This document shows, piece after piece, positions 10,001 through 17,264 of a stretch of DNA of 64,000 nucleotides. This DNA is from Edaphocola flava. Its GTDB lineage: Bacteria > Bacteroidota > Bacteroidia > Chitinophagales > Chitinophagaceae. A program made the translations under genes and the position numbers. Location of the stretch: the NCBI RefSeq assembly GCF_004118155.1, contig NZ_SAIQ01000001.1, positions 806,001 to 870,000 on the forward strand, given 5' to 3'. The notes beneath the pieces were generated by a model. The model saw only the letters and a list, made by a program, of their open reading frames with translations, did not search any database and was not told where the DNA came from. Each line of letters begins with the position of its first letter. Positions within the stretch are counted from its first letter, which is position 1.

Positions 10001-11842
10001 TGCGGGACCTGTAGCTACTGGTAAACCACCCGTTGCTGCTGTATACCAGTTAATCTGTGTACCTGCGATAGATGGTGTAGCACCCAGAGATACCTGACCA
10101 GGTCCGCAACGCTGACCGTTTGTACCAGTTACAGTACCAGGGTTATTTACAATAACAGTATCTACAGAAGAGGTTACTGCCGGAGAACCGTTACACAGTA
10201 CCTGCATACGATAGTATGTAGTTGCAGTCAGACCAGTAACACTACCACCAGGAGTTGCTGTAGCAGTACCCAGGTTAGTCCATGGACCAGTAGCAGCAGG
10301 TGCACTTTGCCATTGATAAGTGATTCCGCTGGCCTGAGGCATCAGGGAGTCAATAGTCAATACTACATTACCGGTAACACATAATTTACCAGGAGATGCA
10401 TCAGAGTGAACGTTAGTAGGGAAAGTAATTGTGTTACAAGCAGGAGGAGTTACAACATTGATTGTGTAATCTTCTGTCTCACCATAACTGTATGTTGTAC
10501 ATGGATCAAAGTTAGTAGTATTATATACCGTTCTTACACGTAAACGGGTAGGACCAGCCAGTGCCGTTACAGGAGGAGTGATCGTACCGGTAAAGGTACC
10601 GCTGGTTACCATGGTAGCACCAGAGTTTGCACAAATCTCAGAAGTACTGAACACACCATCGTGGTTCCAGTCTGCCCAGATCATAACACCGCAACCATAA
10701 GTCATTAAGCTTACATTAAAGTTGAACGGGAAACCTGCAGCGTTAGAAATCGACATTGCCATGAAGTTACCATAGCTGGCAGGAGAACAACCAGAGTTCA
10801 GGTTGCTTACGTTCACCATAGCACCAGTAGTAGAGAAACTGTTGATCTGACCTAAAGTACAACCATATTGGAAGGTTGGTACACAGAAACAGTTCAGCCA
10901 GCTTTTTACAGCAACCAGCTTAGCAGTAGAGTAAACCGGAGTACCACCGCTACATACTGCTTTCATACGGAAATAAGTATTAGCTGTAATACCTGCAGTC
11001 AGGTAAGAGTTAGGGCTTACCGCGCTGGTCACATTAGACCATGAACCTGCAGCACCAGTAGCGGATTGTTCCCATTGATAAGTCATACCGCTACCGATTG
11101 TAGCACCAGTATCTACCAGGGCAAATCCCACGTTAGGACAAATAGAATCTACAAGAACCGGAGAACCGGCCAGAGGAGGGTTAGTACATGCTGGACCAGT
11201 TACGATATCAAACTGTGCATCCGGTCTGCTTAAAAATGCAGTTGCACCGGCAGTATTCCCAGTTGTCATTGAACAACCTGCAACACCATCAGCATAATAA
11301 CCAAAAGTACGGGTAGTAGTGAATGTAGTACATCTAAAGCCATAGTTTACACTATAGCTGGTATTATCTCTACACACCTCGATCAGGATATTGTCTACTC
11401 CGTTCCAGAAGTATGGGGTCGAAAAGGTATACGTGTTCCATCCTACAACCGGAGTCATAGTGGCAGCAGTATACACATTCGTCATACCAGTTGTCTGTAA
11501 CGCAGTAATCGAAGTGATGGTATTAGATATACCAGCAATCTTGATGTTTACATTCAACGGAGTCGGAGAACCTAATGAAGTAATATTAAAGCCGAGGCTG
11601 TTAATATTACCGGCAGTAGCACCTGCAGCAGTCAGCTCAGATGCAAGATACAGATATTGTATTCTGTTATCATGATAGTAGGTAGAGTACGGCACAACGC
11701 CGGTTGTGCTGTTTGCTGTACCTGTAGTACCTATTGTATAGACAACAGCATGGCTCAAACGCGGCATAAACGCCAGCGGAATAAGCAGTAAAGAGAAAAG
11801 CCAATGTTTTGCTCTCTCAATAAACGTAAAGTTTTGCTTCAT
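7025..11842 (-). CDS. Giant secreted repeat protein with GEVED, SEL-motif, PKD and T9SS sorting domains
   Basis: This 1605-residue paralogue of the gene at 2025-6683 has a signal peptide (about 1-32). In place of the first GEVED domain it has a module with ASELTAAG and FWNGVDNILIE at about 35-215. One GEVED domain follows (DWNHDGVF...YGETEDYT). The SEL module recurs twice more (motifs RASELTALG and TAAEMTAAG), with Ig_7-like units (CGPGQV, WYTAATGG) between. The C-terminus has a PKD-like domain (WNFGDGSAPV) and a type A sorting domain (YPNPNNG, GIYNIRI, RKLEIAK). From about residue 820 on, the protein is nearly identical to its neighbour, yet many synonymous codons differ, which suggests an old duplication under selection. 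Inferred role: cell-surface or released adhesin-like protein. Ligand unknown. Confidence 0.93.
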   Translation of the reverse strand: MKQNFTFIERAKHWLFSLLLIPLAFMPRLSHAVVYTIGTTGTANSTTGVVPYSTYYHDNRIQYLYLASELTAAGATAGNINSLGFNITSLGSPTPLNVNIKIAGISNTITSITALQTTGMTNVYTAATMTPVVGWNTYTFSTPYFWNGVDNILIEVCRDNTSYSVNYGFRCTTFTTTRTFGYYADGVAGCSMTTGNTAGATAFLSRPDAQFDIVTGPACTNPPLAGSPVLVDSICPNVGFALVDTGATIGSGMTYQWEQSATGAAGSWSNVTSAVSPNSYLTAGITANTYFRMKAVCSGGTPVYSTAKLVAVKSWLNCFCVPTFQYGCTLGQINSFSTTGAMVNVSNLNSGCSPASYGNFMAMSISNAAGFPFNFNVSLMTYGCGVMIWADWNHDGVFSTSEICANSGATMVTSGTFTGTITPPVTALAGPTRLRVRTVYNTTNFDPCTTYSYGETEDYTINVVTPPACNTITFPTNVHSDASPGKLCVTGNVVLTIDSLMPQASGITYQWQSAPAATGPWTNLGTATATPGGSVTGLTATTYYRMQVLCNGSPAVTSSVDTVIVNNPGTVTGTNGQRCGPGQVSLGATPSIAGTQINWYTAATGGLPVATGPAYVTPYIPATTNFYAAAASGTSPVSQWVGTGTTALSIPNPYYNYYYGNKNQYLIRASELTALGFGPGTIQSIAFQVIGANTLALTNFEIKMKQTTLTALAAWETGMTSVYTNASYLPTASSTNVHTLSTPFVWDGASNIIIETCFNNTSYVSGNTVAGSTTSFNSSLYYYGDNAVVCSAPAYTYTSTSRPNIRFNMLVGCESPRVPVTATINPGPAATKSAPPVVCNNAVATLSMTPPTPNPYTPYKWYPITELYTDAAATIPYTGGSANTVYMKSSVAGQHTYYAIGGDTTVAATTCSRADTFNVWVQPGNQTITGFPDTICNSGTTVLTVVPTNNYYPNSLQWQQSNDNGATYVNIASANGTSYTTASLTANKYYRLMVNAGSSVCASPTKYIVVSTPSFVSKKDSMHCGPGSVTLEATTAGNSTPKWYESANGGIAIGSGSPWQTPYLTQTDTFWVVAGGGMTPTNVNIGSGTTTSTGAVSPFYGIGGGYRHQYLITAAEMTAAGATGGSKILNLAFDVVTSGATYNGFAVKMGHTTATTLVTSSWLPVTDVKLPANWTTTTGYNTLTFDVPFIWDGVSNVVVQTCWSNNNSSNTSNTVKYHTTSSAATHYNTSYSFTPADACNYTATGSVLSQRPNMRFLITKPCESTPRQMVIAYIRPVPAPNLGANIDTCINQGSTITLNPGTLPDNPVFVWDNGATTQTRGVMQTGIYNVKVTNTYGCVGRDTIDVNMKWNPVVDLAANGTGLCLGGTKVLDAGTGGLNGGNYYWNTGATSRTVTISNPGTYIAYVTSNQGCLTIDTVDIVPSGYMPTVDAIITQPLSATGFKFSVLNPQNVANFVWNFGDGSAPVTVPVSTSTVGLTNHTFPGGGNYNVTLKTYSVCGDITDSTMVTIIGGTGVNDIDKDAKLVQVYPNPNNGDVLYVEAVGAVKVKELVIYNAIGQEVLKVNAFESTTNKHKVTLPQHLAAGIYNIRINTDKGLTTRKLEIAK

Positions 11843-12029
11843 ACTTTAAATTTTAAAAATCCTTATATACTAGTTTGCTTCACGAATATAAAAAAATTAT
11901 TATCAATTTCTTATATTTTAAAAGAAAAAAATTTTATAATTTCTTAACAAATGTATGTATATACAAATACCCTTAACAAGGTAGACAGGCCCCAAAATAA
12001 AAGGGTTGGTTTGCAGGGAAATATTTTTT

Positions 12030-12338
12030 TTAAAGAAGATTATCCAGGGCAGACCGCAGCTCTCCCATGGCATGCATGTCACCGGCAGCACGGGCACGCT
12101 CAATCCCCGCCTCATATATTTCCGCCGCAGCCGACTCCTTACCTGTACGCTCCAGCAGCTTGCCTAAATGATAATAGGTTGCAATGTATTCCGGCCGGGC
12201 TTTTAAGTTATCATTAAAATATTTTTCTGCATCTTCAAGGGCATCATTTTTTACATACTCCAGTGCCAAAGCATGCACGAGAAAAGGATCTTGAGGCGAT
12301 TGGGCTAAAAATTCTTTAAGTCTGGTGATTCTATCCAT
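12030..12338 (-). CDS. Small tetratricopeptide-repeat protein
   Basis: The 102-residue protein consists of about two TPR units (roughly 18-51 and 52-84), with the helix pattern ALALEYVKN...AEKYF and TYYHLGKLLERTG. There is no signal peptide or membrane segment, so it is probably cytoplasmic and mediates protein-protein contacts. Small TPR proteins of this kind are common in Bacteroidota, with no assigned function. It is divergent from the YfhO-type gene, and the two share a 101-bp intergenic region. It is followed by the promoter region of the giant GEVED gene, with no obvious terminator. Confidence 0.8.
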   Translation of the reverse strand: MDRITRLKEFLAQSPQDPFLVHALALEYVKNDALEDAEKYFNDNLKARPEYIATYYHLGKLLERTGKESAAAEIYEAGIERARAAGDMHAMGELRSALDNLL

Positions 12339-12403
12339 ATTACAATGTTCTTTCTTGTTTTCTGATTAAAGATTGAATTAATGCAAAAATTGAATAAACT
12401 TTT

Positions 12404-12411
12404 TATTTTTG
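12404..12411 (+). promoter_or_regulatory. Probable -7 element of the YfhO-type gene
   Basis: TATTTTTG matches the Bacteroidota -7 consensus TAnnTTTG, 28 bp before the start codon at 12440. No TTG at the usual 19-bp spacing was found, so the call rests on the -7 element alone. Confidence 0.4.
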
Positions 12412-12439
12412 TTGCTTATCCAAAATCTTTTTTTATCAC

Positions 12440-14992
12440 ATGCAAAAAACAAACGGAATAAAAAGATTCCTGCCTGATGCTATAGTCATCATTGCATTTC
12501 TGATTATTAGCGCACTATACTGTGCTCCGGCCCTTAAAGGTAACCGCATAGCTCCACATGATACCATCAGCTGGATGTATATGAGTAAAGAAGCCAGAGA
12601 CTATTATGCCGTGAATGGTAAAGGACCGGGCTGGTCTAACTCCATGTTCGGTGGGTCTCCTGCTTCAATGATCTATCAGCCAAGCTCTGCCAACTGGTAC
12701 AATACCATATTTGGAAAAGTACAATTGCAGCCGGACGACGGCAGCCTTAACCCGATTATGCTCTTCTTCTTGGCTATGGTGAGCTTTTTCCTGCTCATGA
12801 AAGCACTGCGACTCAATTCATGGTTGAGCGGAATAGCCTCGGTTGCATTTGCATTCACCTCCTACCACTTCATCATTATTGCGGCAGGGCACGTGACCAA
12901 AATGATAGACCTGTTGCTATTCCCCGGAGTCATTGCAGGTATCATCTATATTTACCGCGGCAGGTATGCCTTAGGTACATTGTTATTCGGTATATTCATG
13001 GCTTTGTTTATTGGTGCCAATCACTTCCAGATTATTTATTACGGCGTTATCGTTTTTGCAGTATTAGGACTGGCATTCCTCTTTATTGCCATTCGCCAAA
13101 AACAGTTAATGTCTTTTGTCAAAGGCTCTTTACTGATCCTGCTGCTGTCAGGGGTATCGCTCCTGCTTAACTATGCCAGCATCATCATCACCTCAGACTA
13201 TAGTAAGTATTCTATCAGGGGTAATGCCAGCGAGTTAACCATCAACAAAAAAGACAACCCCGAAGAGAACAAGAATAAAAGTGGCTTATCCAAAGACTAT
13301 GCCTTCCAGTGGAGCAATGGTATCGGAGAGACATTCTGTATCCTGGTACCGAACCTGTATGGCGGACAGAGTGGTGAAAACATCGGTCCAAATTCCAAAT
13401 TCGGAGAGGCGCTCTCGGAGCTGGGTGTACAAGACTACCAGGTAGAGCAGATGACCTCCAGAGCACCAACCTACTGGGGGCCACAGCCATTCCTTTCCGG
13501 CCCTATCTACTTTGGTGCGATTGTTTGCTTCCTGTTTGTATTGGCATTGTTTGCAATCAAGAGCCCTTTAAAATGGTGGATTACGGCATTATCAGTATTA
13601 TTTATGATGCTGTCATGGGGTAAAAACTTCGAAGCATTTAACTACTTCCTGTTCGACCACCTGCCCTTATACAACAAGTTCAGAACGCCGAGCATGGCAC
13701 TGTCTATCACCGGAATATTATTCCCTTTACTGGGCTTCTGGGGACTGCACGAGTTCATGAGCGATCGCTATACAAAAGAGCAGCGCATAGCCATGCTGAA
13801 AAAAGCACTGTACATTACCGGTGGCTTAACGGTACTGATCCTGCTGTACAGCCAGACGATGATGAGCTTTAAAGGAGACGGTGATGCTGAAATGGCAAAA
13901 TCTTACGGAGAGCATGCCAATAATCTGCTGAAAGCCATCAGAGAAGACCGCCAGTCACTGGCTCTGAAAGACAGCTTCCGCAGCCTGTTATTCATTCTGA
14001 TTGCCGCTGGTGCAATATGGGCATATGCAACCGAGAAATTACAGAAAAATATTGCGGTTGCCTTACTGGGACTGTTCTGTATTATTGACTTATGGGGTGT
14101 AGGACACCGCTATGAGCATGAAGAGACCTATACCGATGCGGCTACCCTGGAACAGAACTATTATACCCCACGCCCGGTAGATGTCGAAATCCTGAAAGAC
14201 AAAGACCCTGACTTCCGTGTGCTGGATCTGTCGATCAATACATTCAATGATGCCAAATCTTCCTATTTCTATAAAACAATAGGCGGGTATCACGCTGCAA
14301 AACTGCAGATTTACCAGGATCTGATCGAAACACAAATCAGCAAATTGAACAGTTCAGTACTGAACATGCTGAATACAAAATACATCATTACACAGGGTCA
14401 GCAACCAGGACAGGAGCGATTAATTCCGAATCCCAATGCACTGGGCAATGCATGGTTTGTATCAGAAATTCACTTTACCAAAACAGCTGATGAGACGATT
14501 CTGAGCATGAATGCCCCAAGTATCCAGGATGCAAAACCGGATAGCCTGAACAGTGGATTCAATGCACTGAAAACGGCCGTAATCCGCGATCAGTACCGTG
14601 CTGCAATAGGAGCCGACAAATACACTAAAGATTCTACTGCACGCATCAAACTGACCAAATATGATCTGCCGGCATTAACCTATGAATCTGTAAATGATCA
14701 TGATGGTTTCGCCGTATTTTCCGAGATCTATTACCCGGAAAACTGGAAAGCATTTGTCGATGGTAAAGAAACGCCGATCTATTGCGTAAACTATGTTTTA
14801 AGAGGTATTAAAGTACCTGCAGGTAAACATGAAATCAAATTTATCTACGAGGATAAAGCGTTTAAGAAAGCAGAAAATATTACCACTATCGGTAGTATTG
14901 TCCTCACTGTAATTATGCTGGCTGCTCTTGTTATGGCATTCATAAAAAGAAATAAGCCTAAAGAGGAAACACCGAACGACGAACTGGTGTAA
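12440..14992 (+). CDS. YfhO-family polytopic membrane protein
   Basis: The 850-residue protein opens with a membrane segment at about 12-30 and then an extracytoplasmic region with DTISWMYMSKEARDYY. Many further hydrophobic helices follow in the first 540 residues. A long soluble part (about 550-810) is followed by a last membrane helix near 815-835 and a charged tail. Length and layout fit the YfhO family (Pfam YfhO), membrane proteins with a GT-C-like core and a presumed role in cell-envelope glycosylation. Substrate not known. It is transcribed alone and ends at a strong terminator shared with the convergent GT39 gene. Confidence 0.85.
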   Translation: MQKTNGIKRFLPDAIVIIAFLIISALYCAPALKGNRIAPHDTISWMYMSKEARDYYAVNGKGPGWSNSMFGGSPASMIYQPSSANWYNTIFGKVQLQPDDGSLNPIMLFFLAMVSFFLLMKALRLNSWLSGIASVAFAFTSYHFIIIAAGHVTKMIDLLLFPGVIAGIIYIYRGRYALGTLLFGIFMALFIGANHFQIIYYGVIVFAVLGLAFLFIAIRQKQLMSFVKGSLLILLLSGVSLLLNYASIIITSDYSKYSIRGNASELTINKKDNPEENKNKSGLSKDYAFQWSNGIGETFCILVPNLYGGQSGENIGPNSKFGEALSELGVQDYQVEQMTSRAPTYWGPQPFLSGPIYFGAIVCFLFVLALFAIKSPLKWWITALSVLFMMLSWGKNFEAFNYFLFDHLPLYNKFRTPSMALSITGILFPLLGFWGLHEFMSDRYTKEQRIAMLKKALYITGGLTVLILLYSQTMMSFKGDGDAEMAKSYGEHANNLLKAIREDRQSLALKDSFRSLLFILIAAGAIWAYATEKLQKNIAVALLGLFCIIDLWGVGHRYEHEETYTDAATLEQNYYTPRPVDVEILKDKDPDFRVLDLSINTFNDAKSSYFYKTIGGYHAAKLQIYQDLIETQISKLNSSVLNMLNTKYIITQGQQPGQERLIPNPNALGNAWFVSEIHFTKTADETILSMNAPSIQDAKPDSLNSGFNALKTAVIRDQYRAAIGADKYTKDSTARIKLTKYDLPALTYESVNDHDGFAVFSEIYYPENWKAFVDGKETPIYCVNYVLRGIKVPAGKHEIKFIYEDKAFKKAENITTIGSIVLTVIMLAALVMAFIKRNKPKEETPNDELV

Positions 14993-15015
14993 ATACAGAC
15001 GTAAATACTTACATT

Positions 15016-15054
15016 AAAAAAAGTGCGGACAGTTAAACTGTCCGCACTTTTTTT
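15016..15054. terminator. Bidirectional terminator between convergent genes
   Basis: A perfect 15-bp stem (AAAAGTGCGGACAGT / ACTGTCCGCACTTTT) with a 3-nt loop has an A tract on one side and a T tract on the other. It lies between the ends of the convergent YfhO-type gene (stop at 14992) and the GT39 gene (stop at 15072), and should serve both. Confidence 0.88.
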
Positions 15055-15071
15055 GCTTACTATGTATAGGT

Positions 15072-16517
15072 TTATTTCTTTATCTGCCATATAACGGCAC
15101 CATGATAATGGAGCAGATGCCTGATCAGGTAAGGATCTGATACCGTAACAACACTATCCCCTACCTGGCTCTGTATATACGCTCCGGCAAGATCCGGCAC
15201 CTCCTGTTTTTTCATGATCAAACCCTTTGCTTTAGCCTGATACAAATAAAATTTCAAAGGTGCATTATAGTGATCATCAAAAACCAATACAGCTCCCTTT
15301 TCATCCTCATCTCCTCTGTTATACTGGCTAATGTGCTGCACGTTGATTTCCGCATGTGCATCATTTCCCGAAAGGGTATCTTTCAACAACACAACATAGG
15401 CCGTCGTAAACAATAATATCAAGAAACCGATCCCCATCCTGCGCTTCAGCTGGCTGATGTTTGCCGCATGGCGCAGGTATTGATATGCGCTCGACAAAGC
15501 ATAAGCCGCTACAATGGCTAAGAAAGGATATACCGGGGCATCATACCAGCCCAGCTTGGTTTTGGCCAGAGAGATCATCAGCAAAAACCCCAGGCCCATT
15601 AAAGCCGTAAACAGGACCAAGCGGCCATGTGCGGTACGGCGTTGCCGATACCCCAGCCACATACCTGCAGGCACAAACAGGAACCAGAAAATAAAGTCTC
15701 TGCCCGTCATCCAGGAAAGGTAGAAAGTCCAGTTCCCGTCGTTGGCTTCTTTTGCTTCCAGAAAACGCCCGCCCAGTTCATTTTCCATCACCGCATGAAG
15801 ATAGCCGGGATTATACCGCTCGCGGATAAAGTAATAAGGTAGCGCTATCAGCAAGAAAAGTACTATTGCGAAATAAGTATTTTTATTGCGGAGAAAAGCC
15901 TGTAATTGCCCGCTCAGCAGGAGATAAAAGACGAGAGCAGGCACAAATAATAATCCGGCAACCCCCTTGGTAAGCACGCCCAAACCGAATGCCACAGCCG
16001 CTATCCAGATCTGGCGGGTAGATTTTGTCTCGGTATACTGCCACAAACTAATTCCTCCTACTGTAGTCCATAAAGTAAGCAGGGCATCGTAATCTCCCGT
16101 ACGCGTTACATGCAGGTCTACATAACCTTTCGTCGTTACCAGTATACCGGCTGTAAGTATTGCCCATACCGGGTTTCCAATGCGTTGTTGTATAAACCGG
16201 AACAAAAAAATCAGTGTCAGCAGGGCGGCCATTGCAGAAGGAAAACGTATAGCCCATTCATTAATGCCCCATAATTTCAGGGAGCATACCTGCAGCCATA
16301 TCATCAATGGCGGTTTGGTATTCCACATATCAGGTTTGCCATCGAAATAGGTAACCCAGGGATTGTGGTTTTCATACATTTCTATGGCATTTACCGCCAG
16401 TCTCGATTCATCCCAGAGCCGGATGGACAAACTACCCAAACCGGCAAATAAGGGAATGCAGGCCAGGATAAACAGGGCAGCATATATAATTCGGTTCTGA
16501 TGGAATTGCTGAGGCAT
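15072..16517 (-). CDS. GT39-family (ArnT/PMT-like) membrane glycosyltransferase
   Basis: The 481-residue protein has about ten hydrophobic helices. After the first helix comes the motif LWDESRLA (W35, D36, E37), the acidic catalytic signature of GT-C enzymes of the PMT/ArnT group. Next come GKPDMWNTKPPL and a helix-rich core, with a soluble periplasmic tail from about 385. Such enzymes move a sugar from a polyprenyl-phosphate donor to a protein or lipid on the outer face of the inner membrane; the acceptor here is unknown. It shares a terminator with the YfhO-type gene. The two are convergent, so they are not an operon. Confidence 0.85.
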   Translation of the reverse strand: MPQQFHQNRIIYAALFILACIPLFAGLGSLSIRLWDESRLAVNAIEMYENHNPWVTYFDGKPDMWNTKPPLMIWLQVCSLKLWGINEWAIRFPSAMAALLTLIFLFRFIQQRIGNPVWAILTAGILVTTKGYVDLHVTRTGDYDALLTLWTTVGGISLWQYTETKSTRQIWIAAVAFGLGVLTKGVAGLLFVPALVFYLLLSGQLQAFLRNKNTYFAIVLFLLIALPYYFIRERYNPGYLHAVMENELGGRFLEAKEANDGNWTFYLSWMTGRDFIFWFLFVPAGMWLGYRQRRTAHGRLVLFTALMGLGFLLMISLAKTKLGWYDAPVYPFLAIVAAYALSSAYQYLRHAANISQLKRRMGIGFLILLFTTAYVVLLKDTLSGNDAHAEINVQHISQYNRGDEDEKGAVLVFDDHYNAPLKFYLYQAKAKGLIMKKQEVPDLAGAYIQSQVGDSVVTVSDPYLIRHLLHYHGAVIWQIKK

Positions 16518-16640
16518 GAGACTATGAAAACATTTTTAGATCTGCTACATAACAGAACGCAATATTACTAATGTCTACGTAAAAATAAGCGGGCAATAAA
16601 AGATCCTGGTAAGATAGCAGATCTTTCAAAAAAGGGCATA

Positions 16641-16671
16641 AAAAAAGTCCAAACAATATGTTTGGACTTTT
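16641..16671 (-). terminator. Terminator following the tRNA-Gly relic
   Basis: The stem AAAAGTCCAAA / TTTGGACTTTT has a 7-nt loop. It lies directly downstream of the truncated tRNA-Gly on the same strand, just as a terminator follows the intact tRNA-Gly at 20541-20573. It may be the old end of the tRNA operon before the islet arrived. Confidence 0.75.
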
Positions 16672-16676
16672 GAAGA

Positions 16677-16718
16677 GAGCAGAAGACGCGATTCGAACGC
16701 GCGACCCCAACCTTGGCA
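16677..16718 (-). repeat. Truncated tRNA-Gly 3' half (42-bp direct repeat, likely attachment-site relic)
   Basis: These 42 bp are identical to 20578-20619, the 3' part of the intact tRNA-Gly(GCC), and to the same part of the copy at 20819-20894. The match starts one base before the anticodon and runs through the T-arm (TTCGAAT loop) and acceptor strand to the discriminator. The 5' half of the tRNA is missing, and the CCA encoded in the intact copies is replaced by TCT. A 3'-tRNA fragment on the same strand as an intact tRNA, downstream of it, is the usual footprint of an integrative element that used the tRNA as attB. Decay of an extra tandem tRNA copy is the alternative. Confidence 0.8.
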
Positions 16719-16892
16719 GAAGAATAGTCCTGCTGCTTTTAACGGCTTACAAAAGGACAATGATGTAGTGTAAGTGGATAGTACGTTGCGACAATATATT
16801 CTCAAAGGAATTACAACACTCAAATTGCAAATAAAATAGTTTGACTCTATAAATTTAAGCTGGATAAATAATTCACAAAACTATTAAATATA

Positions 16893-16924
16893 TTGCCTTT
16901 ATACCAACAATATTTATACATTTG
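16893..16924 (+). promoter_or_regulatory. Possible promoter toward the protease gene
   Basis: TTG at 16893-16895 and TACATTTG at 16917-16924 are 21 bp apart, close to the Bacteroidota TTG-N19-TAnnTTTG form. Use of this promoter would leave a leader of about 330 nt before the start at 17265. Weak support, as AT-rich DNA yields such matches by chance. Confidence 0.3.
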
Positions 16925-17197
16925 CATTTTTTTCAGCAATAAGGTTTTTTAACATTTAAACTTAAACAATTACCGAAAAATATAATATTAATAAGGAACA
17001 ACAATACATTCAAATTTAAAAAAATATGAAAATCACTAACTACAGTTAATATCAAAGTATGACATCCCTAACTATGATTAATAATTTTTATTTGCGCAGA
17101 GTTTCATTTTGAACTGCAAAACAAGTATCCGCTATCTAATTTTAACAAATACTATTATTACCAAGCGTTTTTCAAACACCAATATTTATCACTATAC

Positions 17198-17236
17198 TCA
17201 ACATAGGTAAAAGAACGCCATGCCAAACTATGTTGA
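17198..17236. repeat. Inverted repeat in the leader of the protease gene
   Basis: TCAACATAG (17198-17206) and CTATGTTGA (17228-17236) are perfect 9-bp arms around a 21-bp spacer, ending 28 bp before the start codon. It could form a hairpin in the mRNA leader or bind a dimeric protein. It lacks a T tract, so it is not a typical terminator. Confidence 0.4.
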
Positions 17237-17264
17237 AAAAATTTAATGGTAGGCAAAAGACTTT

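Larger units (their letters stand above)
16518..17264. other. AT-rich gene-free stretch holding the left edge of the islet
   Basis: No credible gene lies in these 747 bp. Contents: a terminator (about 16641-16671), a truncated 3' half of tRNA-Gly (16677-16718), a possible promoter (16893-16924) and an inverted repeat just before the protease start (17198-17236). From about 16720 on the DNA is visibly richer in A+T than the flanking chromosome. Short ORFs here run through the tRNA relic and resemble nothing. Confidence 0.7.

Noticed and set aside
1-11842. Regularly recurring short sequences that could suggest a repeat or CRISPR array
   Set aside because: The repeats are in frame, differ in sequence and spacing, and code for repeated protein domains. 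There are no identical repeats with unique spacers.
16522-16823. Two minus-strand open frames of 62 and 65 codons at the islet edge
   Set aside because: They read through the tRNA-Gly relic and its terminator and have no integrase-like or other recognisable motif.
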